Positions 1-7,406 of a stretch of DNA of 11,747 nt are shown in pieces (positions within the stretch are counted from its first letter, which is position 1; each line of letters starts with the position of its first letter). Under the pieces are notes generated by a model. That model saw nothing but the letters and a program-made list of their open reading frames with translations. It was not told where the DNA came from and did not search any database. The stretch is from Synergistaceae bacterium (GTDB lineage: Bacteria; Synergistota; Synergistia; Synergistales; Aminobacteriaceae): positions 1-11,747 of the forward strand of contig JAISSA010000187.1 of assembly GCA_031273365.1 (NCBI GenBank). The letters run 5' to 3'. Made by a program: the position numbers and the translations under genes.

Positions 1-840
1 GATGTAGGCCATGATGTCGCCGACGGTGATCCCGCCCGCCTGCACTCCGGCTGCTCCCAACGCGACCACGGCGACGACGCCGAGGTGCATGGCCAGCATG
101 AGCAGCGGAATCAGAAGAATCACGATCCTGCCCGACCTGAGGGAGACGTCGCAGAGCGCCGTATTGGCCTCCCGAAAGCGCTCCTTTTCCCGAAGCTCCC
201 CGGAAAATGCCTTTACGACGCGCACGCCCGCAAGGTTTTCCTGAACGACGGTGTTCAGTCGATCGAGCCGCTTCTGCGTCAGCACGAACAGTGGGAAGGC
301 CCTTTTGAAGACCGACACGATGATGACCGTCAGCACCGGAATAAGAAGGACCAAAACGGAAATCAGGCTCCGGTTGACCTGCAGCGCCATGAAAATGCTC
401 CCCGCCAGCATCAGGGGCGCGCGGATGAAAATACGCAGCACGGACTGCGACAGTTGCTGCAAAAGCGTCGTGTCGCTGGTGAGGCGGGTGATCAGGGAGC
501 CCGTGTGGAACGATTCGATGTCGGCAAACGAAAAGGTCTGGATCCTGCGATACAGCCCGCAGCGCAGCGCTGCGCCGAAACGGTTGGACGCGGAGGCGGA
601 GAGGATCATGGAGAGAACTCCGCAGCCCAGACCGAACACGGTAAGGAAAATCATCCGTATCCCGCCGGAGACGAGCAGACTGGAATCGCCTCCGGCAAGC
701 CTCTCATTGACGATTTTCGCCATGAGGTTGGGCTGCGCCAGTTCCGCCATGACTTCAGCGAGTACGAAAAGAGGCGCGACGCAAAAAGTCGCGACGCAGG
801 AGCGAATATAGGGCCATAAATGCCGCAGGTTGTTCTTCAT
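1..840 (-). CDS. ABC exporter, N-terminal transmembrane domain (partial)
   Basis: The reverse strand is open for exactly 280 codons from an ATG at 840 to the window edge, so the C-terminus is missing. The protein begins MKNNLRHLWPYIRS and matches the transmembrane domain of type I ABC exporters that fuse membrane and ATPase parts (MdlA/MdlB, YfiB/YfiC, LmrA type). Visible hydrophobic segments lie near residues 16-40, 60-84, 138-153, 158-176 and 239-265. The stretch FSFADIESFHTGSLITRL (103-120) is the typical first coupling-helix region, and ENLAGVRVVKAF (201-212) is the usual motif after the fourth helix. The nucleotide-binding domain (Walker A, signature, Walker B) would lie outside the window. 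Proteins like this often work as heterodimers encoded by adjacent genes. The substrate cannot be predicted. An in-frame ATG at 858 would add six residues (MGRNFF); neither start has a strong ribosome site, although GGGGCG lies about 10 nt before the 840 start. The family call is firm; the exact start is not. Confidence 0.88.
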   Translation of the reverse strand, partial: MKNNLRHLWPYIRSCVATFCVAPLFVLAEVMAELAQPNLMAKIVNERLAGGDSSLLVSGGIRMIFLTVFGLGCGVLSMILSASASNRFGAALRCGLYRRIQTFSFADIESFHTGSLITRLTSDTTLLQQLSQSVLRIFIRAPLMLAGSIFMALQVNRSLISVLVLLIPVLTVIIVSVFKRAFPLFVLTQKRLDRLNTVVQENLAGVRVVKAFSGELREKERFREANTALCDVSLRSGRIVILLIPLLMLAMHLGVVAVVALGAAGVQAGGITVGDIMAYI

Positions 841-880
841 GAAAAAATTTCGCCCCATTATCAATAATGAAAAAAATTAA

Positions 881-1014
881 CGGGGTCAGGGGACTGAGAA
901 AAATCCCCTGCGGGGTATGGGGCGGAGCCCCGTGGTTTTGCTTAAGCTGTTAAAACTCCCTGCGGGGCTTTGCCCCACGCCCCACTCAGGGGCCATAGGC
1001 CCCTGAGAACCCCT
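881..1014. repeat. GC-rich palindromic intergenic repeat element
   Basis: The gap between the redox operon and the ABC gene (841-1029) has no convincing gene and is mostly one palindrome-rich block. Three stems are visible: GGGGC-GGA-GCCCC at 919-931, GGGGC-TTT-GCCCC at 964-976, and a perfect 10-bp stem CTCAGGGGCC-ATA-GGCCCCTGAG at 985-1007. The block starts GGGGTCAGGGG (882-892) and ends CCCCTGAGAACCCC (1000-1013), so its ends are imperfect inverted repeats of each other. This resembles REP- or MITE-like dispersed repeats. The stems could also attenuate transcription leaving the operon. Read in the operon's direction no U-run follows the 985-1007 stem, so it is not a standard intrinsic terminator. 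A related sequence lies inside the histidine kinase gene at 8870-8924. Confidence 0.65.
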
Positions 1015-1029
1015 TTAATTTTTATTTTT

Positions 1030-4000
1030 TTATACCGGTACGATTTCCGTTCCCTGCCGACGCAGCGCGCGGGCTAAGATCCAGCGCAGGGCTTTCGCTC
1101 CCTGCGGCGGGACGGGCCCCATATGAAGCGCAAGTTTTACGCCGCTGAACGCACCCGTGTACGTCCCCTCCCGTTCCGCCCACGCGGTGACCGGCAGGCT
1201 CATATCGAAGTCGCCGTCGCGCGCGCCGGCCGCCAGCAGAACCTTCTTCACTCCCTTCAGGTCGCCCGCCGCGAGTCCGAAGTCCTCGGGCCCGCAGTCC
1301 ACGAAGACGACGGCCTCCACGTTGCCGGACCGAATCGCCTGCACAGCCTCCTCCGGCGTGTGGGTGACGACGCCCGCCTCCAGCAGCCCGCGAACGTTAC
1401 CCCCCAGGTCGTAAAGTTCCTTCAGGTTCTCCTCGAACCCCGACGTGTCGTGACCGAATTCCACCGCCTTCGCCAGAAGCGTCATCTTTTGGATCAGCTC
1501 GGCGACGTCGGGCCGAGCCTTTCCTCCCTTTGGGGCATCGGCCTCGAAGGACGCAAGGAGCTTCGTCACCCCGGCGGCGTCAAATCCCCTCGCGGCGACC
1601 GGGCGTTCGTCCCCCGTTTTCGCATTTTTGGCGTCTCTGACGGCTTTGACGGCGGCGATCTCCTGGTCCGTCAGGGACGTCCCCAGCAGGAACGCGACCC
1701 TGCTCCCCAGCACCTCCGAAAGCCCTTCGACGGCCTGCTCCCACTCGACGACCCTTCCGTCGATCACGGGGGCCTTCAGCCGGTTTTCGTTCACGTCCCG
1801 GAAATGCCAGCGGCCGCGCAGACAGGTCAGCCCGCCGTTCGGCGTCTCCACGGCGTCCATGTCCGTCGTGACGCGCACGACGCGGCTGCGCCCTCCGTCC
1901 ATGTTCAGCACCAGCTCGCAGCCCAGCGGACAGTGCGGGCAGGTGGTCCTCTCCAGGACCGGCGAGGCCTGATGCGGCAGACGCTCCACGCGCCGTTCCA
2001 GCAGCGCCCCCACCGGGCAGAGCTGAGCGCACAGGCCGCAGAACGTGCAGTCGGATTCCTCCATTTCCCTGTAAAACTGAGGGGACATGACCGACTCGAA
2101 GCCGCGTCGGGCGAAGTCGATCGCGTGAACCCCGGCGATCTCGTCGCAGACACGGACGCAGCGCCCGCACAGGATGCATTTGTCCATGTTGCGGACGTAG
2201 AAACGGTTGACGACCTCCTGTTTGGGGACGTGCGCCCCCGCCACCCTCCCCGGGTTTGCCTCGTAGTCGATGGCGTACTCCCTCAGCCGGCACTCGTGCA
2301 CGTCGGGACAGCCGCACTCCATGCAGCGGGAGGCCTCGCGAACGGTCTGTTCCTCGCCGAATCCGTAATTGTACTCGACGTCGGGGTTCTTCAGGCGCGT
2401 CTCCGCGGAGTCCTCCTTCGGATGCGTGCGGGCGACCTTTTCGACGTGCGTGAAATCCTTCGGCCCCAGATTGGGGTTGACGACGTCGTAGACGAATTTT
2501 TTCTTCGGCGTTCCCCGCCTGAAATAATGATCCACCGACTCCGCGCACCAGTGTCCGTTGCCGATCGCCTCGATGGCGATCTTCGCGCCCGTCTGCTGAT
2601 CGCCGCAGACAAAGACCCCCGGGAGCGGCGCGGCGTAATTTTCGTCCACCTTCATGCGTCGCCCGTCGTGCAGTTCCCCCGGCACGTCGGCGAAGTTCAC
2701 CCCCTGACCGATGGCCGCGATGACGTTGTCCACCTCGATGACGAATTCCTCCCCCGTGGGGACCGGGCTGCGCCGCCCGGAGGCGTCGGGCTCGCCCAGC
2801 CGCATACGCTCGCACACCAGCCGTTCGACCTTCCCGTTCCCCTCGATGAGCTTCGGAGCGGCGAGGTAGACGAACTCCACGCCTTCCTCCATGGCCTCGC
2901 GAATTTCGACGTCCTCGGCGGGCATTTCCTCGCGCGTGCGGCGATAGACGACGCAGACTTTCTCCGCGCCGAGCCGGCGTGCGCTGCGGCAGGCGTCCAT
3001 CGCGGTGTTGCCGCCTCCGACGACGGCGACGCGCTTCCCGAGTCTGAACCCGGGTTCGGGAAGGAGCTCTCCCCCGAGGGCCCCCCTCGGGTTGCGGGTG
3101 TTGACCGTGTAAAGAAAGTCGATGCCGCCCACGACGCCCGGCAGGTCCTCGCCCTTCACCCGCATGGACGAGGACTTCCAGCAGCCCATCGCCAGAACGA
3201 CGGCGTCGTAGCGCGATCGCAGCTCGGCCAGGGTGACGTGTTTCAATCCCTGCGAGAGCCCCGCGGGACTTTCCGGGCCCAGCGCCACGCCGGTCTCGAC
3301 CGCGACGCCGTGAGCCAGAATCCACCCTGCCTCGGCGTCGATGACCGACGGAGGCAGGCGGTAGTCCGGGATGCCGTAACGCATCATGCCGCCCAGATGC
3401 CGCTCCCGCTCGAAGATCGTCACGCCGTAGCCCATGCGTCGCGCGACATACGAGAAGGAGAGCCCCGCGGGCACTCCGCCCACGACGGCGATTTTTTTCC
3501 CGTTTTCGATGATTTTGGGAATTTCCCCCAGATCGTTTTCCTTCAGGCCCCAGTCCGCGACGAAGCGCTTGATTTCGCGGATGGAGACCGTCTCGTCCAC
3601 GAAGTTTCTGCGGCACTTCGTCTGGCAGGGAGCGGGACAGACCCGCCCGATGCTGGCGGGCATGGTGACGTGGTCGTGCAGCTCGTCGAGGGCCTCGCGG
3701 TACTTTCCCTGAGCCGTCAGGTTGATGTAGGACTGCACCTTCCCCTGAGCGGGGCAGATCAGGTTGCAGGGAGGACGGCAGTCCCCGACGTGGTCGGAAA
3801 GCATCAGCTCGAGCGCCAGACGGCGGGCCGCCGTCACGCGTTTCGTGTCCGTGCGGATCACCATGCCCGGCGCGATGGCGTTGGTGCAGGCGCGCATCAG
3901 GGCGCGCGCCCCCTCGATCTCGACGAGGCAGACGGAGCAGCCGCCGTGCACGGAGAGGTGCGGGTCGTAGCAGAGCGTCGGAATCTCGATTCCGGCCTCG

Positions 4001-4122
4001 GCGCACAGCTCCAGCACCTTCTGTCCCGGATATCCCCGGACGTCCCTGCCGTCGATCGTCACTTTTATCGTTCTGTCGGTTCTGTTCTTCGTTCGATTTA
4101 TCTCACGCGTCATTCCACTCAT
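1030..4122 (-). CDS. NfnB/NuoG-like flavo-iron-sulfur subunit (StnA-like) of a bifurcating transhydrogenase
   Basis: A 1,030-residue cytoplasmic electron-transfer protein. Domains in order: [2Fe-2S] ferredoxin (about 20-95; C51, C62, C65, C79); a cysteine-rich GltD/NfnB-type helical Fe-S domain (H111, C115, C119, C123, then C162, C166, C170); FAD/NADPH glutamate-synthase-small-subunit fold (about 208-535) with the FAD motif at 215-220, NADPH motif GGGNTAMDA at 369-377, RR at 394-395 and CGD at 506-508; an extra cysteine cluster (C600, C603, C605, C611); two [4Fe-4S] motifs (C649/652/655/659 and C692/695/698/702); and a molybdopterin-oxidoreductase Fe-S motif (C728, C731, C735, C767). Only about 260 degenerate residues follow the last cluster, so a catalytic molybdenum site is unlikely. 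The remnant AWAEREGTYTGAFSG (980-994) recalls NuoG. By family knowledge this is the NADP(H) half of an Stn-type transhydrogenase; the alternative is an accessory subunit of a hydrogenase or formate dehydrogenase. The start follows the upstream stop by 15 nt, with GGGAG and AGGA ahead of the ATG. The second glycine of the FAD GxGxxG motif is V217. Confidence 0.87.
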   Translation of the reverse strand: MSGMTREINRTKNRTDRTIKVTIDGRDVRGYPGQKVLELCAEAGIEIPTLCYDPHLSVHGGCSVCLVEIEGARALMRACTNAIAPGMVIRTDTKRVTAARRLALELMLSDHVGDCRPPCNLICPAQGKVQSYINLTAQGKYREALDELHDHVTMPASIGRVCPAPCQTKCRRNFVDETVSIREIKRFVADWGLKENDLGEIPKIIENGKKIAVVGGVPAGLSFSYVARRMGYGVTIFERERHLGGMMRYGIPDYRLPPSVIDAEAGWILAHGVAVETGVALGPESPAGLSQGLKHVTLAELRSRYDAVVLAMGCWKSSSMRVKGEDLPGVVGGIDFLYTVNTRNPRGALGGELLPEPGFRLGKRVAVVGGGNTAMDACRSARRLGAEKVCVVYRRTREEMPAEDVEIREAMEEGVEFVYLAAPKLIEGNGKVERLVCERMRLGEPDASGRRSPVPTGEEFVIEVDNVIAAIGQGVNFADVPGELHDGRRMKVDENYAAPLPGVFVCGDQQTGAKIAIEAIGNGHWCAESVDHYFRRGTPKKKFVYDVVNPNLGPKDFTHVEKVARTHPKEDSAETRLKNPDVEYNYGFGEEQTVREASRCMECGCPDVHECRLREYAIDYEANPGRVAGAHVPKQEVVNRFYVRNMDKCILCGRCVRVCDEIAGVHAIDFARRGFESVMSPQFYREMEESDCTFCGLCAQLCPVGALLERRVERLPHQASPVLERTTCPHCPLGCELVLNMDGGRSRVVRVTTDMDAVETPNGGLTCLRGRWHFRDVNENRLKAPVIDGRVVEWEQAVEGLSEVLGSRVAFLLGTSLTDQEIAAVKAVRDAKNAKTGDERPVAARGFDAAGVTKLLASFEADAPKGGKARPDVAELIQKMTLLAKAVEFGHDTSGFEENLKELYDLGGNVRGLLEAGVVTHTPEEAVQAIRSGNVEAVVFVDCGPEDFGLAAGDLKGVKKVLLAAGARDGDFDMSLPVTAWAEREGTYTGAFSGVKLALHMGPVPPQGAKALRWILARALRRQGTEIVPV

Positions 4123-4137
4123 CGTTTCCTGTCTCCC

Positions 4138-5973
4138 TTAATCGACCGAAATGCACGAAACCGGGCAGGTCTTTTTGCAGAGCCCGCAGCGGACGCAGAT
4201 TTCGTCATCGATGTGATGCGGTTTCTTCACCTCGCCCGAGATGGCCTTCACCGGGCACTCCCTGGCGCAGCGCGTGCAGCCGACGCATTTTGTCCCGTCG
4301 ATGACGTAGTGGATCAGCGGCGCGCAGACCTTCGCCGGACACTTTTTGTCGACGATATGGGCGACGTATTCCTCACGGAAGTGCTTCAAAGTGGTCAGCA
4401 CGGGGTTCGGCGCGGTCTGGCCCAGCCCGCAGAGGGACCCGTCCCTGATCTGGTCGGCCAGGGAGAGCAGGTTGTCCAGGTCCTCCAGCACGCCTTGGCC
4501 CTGCGTGATTTTCTCCAGAATTTCGAGCATCCTTCTGGTGCCGATGCGGCAGAACGGGCACTTCCCGCAGGACTCCTTCTGCACGAAGTTCAGGAAGAAA
4601 CGCGCGACGTCGACGACGCAGGTGTCCTCGTCCATCACGACCATGCCGCCGGAGCCCATGATCGCGCCCGTCGCGTTGATCGACTCGTAGTCGACCGGCG
4701 TGTCCAGAAGGGACTCCGGAACGCAGCCGCCGGACGGCCCTCCGAGCTGGACGGCCTTGAATTTCCTGTCGTTTTCGATGCCCCCCGCGATGTCGTAGAT
4801 GACCTCGCGCAGGGGCATGCCCATCGGGACCTCGGCCAGCCCGCCCTTTTTGATCCTGCCGGCGATGGCGAAGACCTTCGTCCCCCTGCTGCGCCCATGC
4901 CCGTAGGCGTTGAACGCGGCGGCGCCGTGCGTCAGAATCCAGGGAACGTTGGCCCACGTCTCCACGTTGTTGATGTTGGTGGGCTTTTTCCAGATGCCGC
5001 TGTTGGCCGGGAAGGGAGGTCGCGGACGCGGCATTCCCCGCTCTCCCTCGATCGAGGCGATCAGCGCCGTCTCCTCGCCGCAGACGAACGCTCCGGCACC
5101 CTCCTTGACGTAGATGTCGAAGCTGAAGTCCTCGTCGCCCAGAATCTTCTCCCCGAGAAACCCGCGCTCCCGCGCCTGAGCCAGGGCGATATTGACGTGC
5201 TCGATCGCCATGGGGTACTCCGCGCGGCAGTAGATGACGCCGTGCGAGGCGCCGACGGCGTAAGCCCCGATCGCCATGCCCTCGATGACGCTGTGAGGGT
5301 CGCTCTCGAGCACGGAGCGGTCCATGAACGCGCCGGGGTCGCCCTCGTCCGCGTTGCAGACCATGTACTTGTCCGTGCCGCCGGGGTTCTTCGCGTTGGG
5401 GGCCTCCCCCTTCGCGTCGCGGGCGAAACGCCACTTCATGCCCGTGGGGAAACCCGCGCCCCCGCGGCCCCGCAGGCCGCTGTCCAGAACCTCCCGGATG
5501 ACCGCGTCGCGCGTCATTCCCGAGTTCGACTCGGGGGGAACGCCCCGGACGGCCTTCAGGAGCCCTCTGTAACCGTCGCGGGCGATGTACTCGTCGATGT
5601 TCTTCGGGTCGATCAGCCCGCTGTTGCGAAGGACGATGCGCACCTGTTTCTCTCCGCGCGCGCTCTCCGATCCCCCGCCTCCCTCGACGTTGTCGGTGAG
5701 GATCAGATGGTCCTGCAGGACGATGTCGTTATCCACGTGCCCGTCGATGATGCGATGCAGCGTATCGACGTCCACGCGGCCGTAGGTCCAGGTTTTCCCG
5801 TCCCGCACCACGGCCACCAGCGGCTCCATGTAACAGTACCCGATACATCCGACCTTCCTGATCTCCACGTCTTCGCGCCCGGCGAGAAGCTTTTCGAGCT
5901 CCTGAGCGACAGGAAGCGCGCCCCCGGCGACTCCGCAGCTCGCCAGACCAATTGTTACCGTCGTCCTGCTCAA
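4138..5973 (-). CDS. NuoF/HydB-like FMN-NADH iron-sulfur subunit (StnB-like)
   Basis: A 611-residue NADH-binding flavoprotein subunit. The N-terminus (1-80) is a thioredoxin-like [2Fe-2S] domain with C13, C43 and C47; a fourth cysteine is not in the classical place, and SCGVAGGA is a variant seen in HydB-like proteins. The NuoF core follows: GRGGAGFPTGMKW (169-181) and NADEGDPGAF (207-216) for FMN and NADH, GAGAFVCGEETAL (292-304), then the [4Fe-4S] ligands C469, C472, C475 and C515. A two-cluster ferredoxin tail has C563/566/569/573 and C593/596/599/603. This tail sets it apart from respiratory NuoF and is typical of bifurcating HydB, NfnA-partnered or Stn complexes, where this subunit handles NADH and ferredoxin. 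It starts at TTG (5971-5973): no in-frame ATG lies just upstream, the next internal Met is residue 49, and GGGGGTG sits 5 nt before the TTG. It lies 33 nt after the NuoE-like gene and 15 nt before the NfnB-like gene, so co-transcription is likely. A true respiratory complex I is unlikely because no membrane subunits are adjacent. Confidence 0.92.
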   Translation of the reverse strand: MSRTTVTIGLASCGVAGGALPVAQELEKLLAGREDVEIRKVGCIGYCYMEPLVAVVRDGKTWTYGRVDVDTLHRIIDGHVDNDIVLQDHLILTDNVEGGGGSESARGEKQVRIVLRNSGLIDPKNIDEYIARDGYRGLLKAVRGVPPESNSGMTRDAVIREVLDSGLRGRGGAGFPTGMKWRFARDAKGEAPNAKNPGGTDKYMVCNADEGDPGAFMDRSVLESDPHSVIEGMAIGAYAVGASHGVIYCRAEYPMAIEHVNIALAQARERGFLGEKILGDEDFSFDIYVKEGAGAFVCGEETALIASIEGERGMPRPRPPFPANSGIWKKPTNINNVETWANVPWILTHGAAAFNAYGHGRSRGTKVFAIAGRIKKGGLAEVPMGMPLREVIYDIAGGIENDRKFKAVQLGGPSGGCVPESLLDTPVDYESINATGAIMGSGGMVVMDEDTCVVDVARFFLNFVQKESCGKCPFCRIGTRRMLEILEKITQGQGVLEDLDNLLSLADQIRDGSLCGLGQTAPNPVLTTLKHFREEYVAHIVDKKCPAKVCAPLIHYVIDGTKCVGCTRCARECPVKAISGEVKKPHHIDDEICVRCGLCKKTCPVSCISVD

Positions 5974-5978
5974 TGCAA

Positions 5979-5985
5979 CACCCCC
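5979..5985 (-). promoter_or_regulatory. Ribosome binding site that supports a TTG start
   Basis: Read on the minus strand the sequence is GGGGGTG, followed by 5 nt and then TTG at 5973. This G-rich tract is the only purine-rich site near the N-terminus expected for the HydB-like family, and it favours TTG over any internal ATG. Confidence 0.55.
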
Positions 5986-6006
5986 ACAGTGTTTAAAAAA
6001 ATTTCC

Positions 6007-6489
6007 TTATTTGAGTTCTTCGAGAACATGGACCGCTTTTTCCGGCGTCAGGCGACCGTAGACCTCGTCGTTCACCATCATGACCGGCGCCAGACTGCAG
6101 CAGCCCAGACAGGCCACGCACTGAACGGTGAACATCAGGTCCTTCGTCGTTTCGCCGTCGTGGACGTCGAACGCCCTTTCGATGTGCTCCAGCAGACGGG
6201 CGGAGCCCTGCACGTGGCAGGCAGTGCCCCGGCAGAGGCGCACGACGTACTTCCCCTGAGGCTGGAAGCGGAACATCGCGTAAAACGTGGCGACTCCAAA
6301 GAGCTCCGCGGGGGGAATGGACAGTTGCCTGCCCACGTATTCCACGGCTTCCCGCTCCACGTAGCCCATCTCCTTTTGCACATCCGCCAGCAGCGGTATG
6401 GCGACCCCCTGTTTCCCTCTGTGCCTCTCGATGATTGGAGCCAGCCGGACCCCGAGGTCCGAAATTTCTCCTGCAGCCGCCGTCGTCAT
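6007..6489 (-). CDS. NuoE/HydC-like [2Fe-2S] subunit (StnC-like)
   Basis: A 160-residue thioredoxin-fold [2Fe-2S] protein, the standard partner of NuoF/HydB flavin subunits. The cluster ligands are C86 and C91 (CRGTAC), then C127 and C131 (CLGCC), followed by the usual SLAPVMMVND segment. The N-terminal helical bundle is recognisable from PLLADVQKEMGYV (32-44) and GVATFYAMF (65-73). Length is normal for the family. The frame stays open upstream to 6786, but those 99 extra residues are low-complexity, have no family match and lack a ribosome site. ATG at 6489 gives the normal N-terminus and has GAAGGGA 9 nt upstream. It is the first gene of the three-gene operon. The cluster probably passes electrons to or from the FMN site of the next gene product. 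A housekeeping complex I role is less likely because the operon lacks the other Nuo genes. Confidence 0.92.
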   Translation of the reverse strand: MTTAAAGEISDLGVRLAPIIERHRGKQGVAIPLLADVQKEMGYVEREAVEYVGRQLSIPPAELFGVATFYAMFRFQPQGKYVVRLCRGTACHVQGSARLLEHIERAFDVHDGETTKDLMFTVQCVACLGCCSLAPVMMVNDEVYGRLTPEKAVHVLEELK

Positions 6490-6824
6490 GAACACCAATC
6501 CCTTCAGTATATGGTATGATTTGTCGTGCCGGAGTTGAGCTTTCTTTAAGGAAAGACTGATTAAAGGCTGGGGGGAGAGATTTGTCGGCCGCTTTTCGGT
6601 TTCGGCGCTTTCCGGCCCCGATGAAGAATCCGGGCAGGTGAAGCGAGTCGCGCGAGTCGCCGGTTTTTCACTGCCTCCCAACAGGCTCGGAAATTTGTAA
6701 ATGCCTTCTTTAATCGCTTTTTTAATCAATACTTTCTCAGGCAACTCAGCGTGGCTTAGTTTATCTTCAGAACGCCACGAACGCAAGGCGATTTTCCGGC
6801 ATATAACGGGGGAGGATTTATTTT
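6490..6824. promoter_or_regulatory. Divergent intergenic region between the redox operon and the V4R/kinase genes
   Basis: These 335 bases separate genes transcribed away from each other, so promoters for both directions must lie here. I cannot identify a confident -35/-10 pair. The part from 6695 to 6770 is clearly AT-richer than its surroundings (runs such as TTTAATCGCTTTTTTAATCA) and is the likeliest promoter zone. A perfect 9-bp tandem direct repeat GCGAGTCGC lies at 6643-6651 and 6652-6660 and could be a protein-binding site. One minus-strand frame stays open through the region but shows no protein-like character, so I treat it as non-coding. Confidence 0.5.
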
Positions 6825-7358
6825 ATGGAAAATGTATTTGTCGAACGCGGGAGACACAGTACGTTTACCTGGGAGAGTCTGGGAGACATCAGAGAAGGAC
6901 GGGGAGACCTCGGCGAAGACATGCCGGTGCTGGTGTATCGACTGATGCAGTACACCATGCTGGACGAGCTGAGCAGGGCTTACGGAGAGGAGCAGGCCAA
7001 CGAGCATTTTCGCAACGCCGGTTTCCTGGCGGGCAGCGAGTTCGCTAAACACATTCTGGATCTGAAACTGGACTTCAACGCCTTCCTGGCCAGCCTGCAA
7101 AAACATTTGCTCGACCTCAGGATCGGCATCCTTCGTATGGAGGAGTTCGATCCGGAAACCGGAAACATCGTTCTGACCGTGGGGCAGGATCTCGACTGCA
7201 GCGGGCTTCCGGTGACCAACGAAAACGTCTGCAACTACGATGAAGGTTTCATCGCCGGGATACTGGAGGCCTACACCGGCAAAAAATATAAGGTGCGTGA
7301 GGTCGACTGCTGGGCGAATGGAGACCGGGTCTGCCGGTTCAACGGTCTTCCCGTGTAA
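6825..7358 (+). CDS. V4R-domain small-molecule-binding sensor protein
   Basis: A 177-residue soluble protein with no signal peptide or membrane segment. The C-terminal half matches the V4R (4-vinyl reductase) domain, seen in BchJ, XylR/DmpR-type sensor domains and archaeal regulators. The four characteristic cysteines are present (C125, C136, C162, C170), with GFIAGILEAYTGKKYKVREV (141-160) and the ending CWANGDRVCRF (162-172). V4R is generally regarded as a small-molecule-binding domain, and the cysteines may bind a metal; the ligand here is unknown. A strong ribosome site GGGGGAGG lies 8 nt before ATG at 6825. The hybrid kinase starts 48 nt downstream on the same strand, so the two are probably one operon with V4R as the sensory partner. 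An enzymatic role in bacteriochlorophyll synthesis is unlikely without other pigment genes. Confidence 0.85.
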   Translation: MENVFVERGRHSTFTWESLGDIREGRGDLGEDMPVLVYRLMQYTMLDELSRAYGEEQANEHFRNAGFLAGSEFAKHILDLKLDFNAFLASLQKHLLDLRIGILRMEEFDPETGNIVLTVGQDLDCSGLPVTNENVCNYDEGFIAGILEAYTGKKYKVREVDCWANGDRVCRFNGLPV

Positions 7359-7393
7359 CGCATTTCGAGCGACGGCGGCGCAATATTCCAAAT

Positions 7394-7400
7394 GGGAGGA
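7394..7400 (+). promoter_or_regulatory. Ribosome binding site that sets the kinase start at GTG 7407
   Basis: GGGAGGA at 7394-7400 is followed by 6 nt and GTG. The in-frame ATG at 7392 overlaps this site and has no ribosome site of its own, so the GTG is preferred. Confidence 0.75.
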
Positions 7401-7406
7401 AACACA

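Noticed and set aside
85..819. A 244-codon plus-strand frame at the left end.
   Set aside because: The opposite strand encodes a clear ABC exporter membrane domain over the same bases; the plus-strand product is highly charged and unlike any family.
985..1007. An intrinsic terminator for the redox operon.
   Set aside because: Read in the operon's direction the stem is followed by TGGGGCG and not by a U-run; it fits better as part of the palindromic repeat.
6506..6511. TATACT on the minus strand as a -10 box for the redox operon.
   Set aside because: A start about 7 nt downstream would fall on the ribosome site, and no -35 is visible at proper spacing.
1123..6519. A 1,798-codon open frame on the plus strand opposite the redox operon.
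   Set aside because: It is the exact-register antisense of three clear genes and is open only because they avoid TTA, CTA and TCA. Its translation has no recognisable domain.
6490..6786. A 99-residue N-terminal extension of the NuoE-like protein.
   Set aside because: It is open by chance through the divergent promoter region, has no family match and no ribosome site, and ATG 6489 gives the normal family N-terminus with GAAGGGA upstream.
6802..6807. TATAAC as a -10 box for the V4R gene.
   Set aside because: Transcription would begin inside the strong ribosome site; no matching -35 was found.
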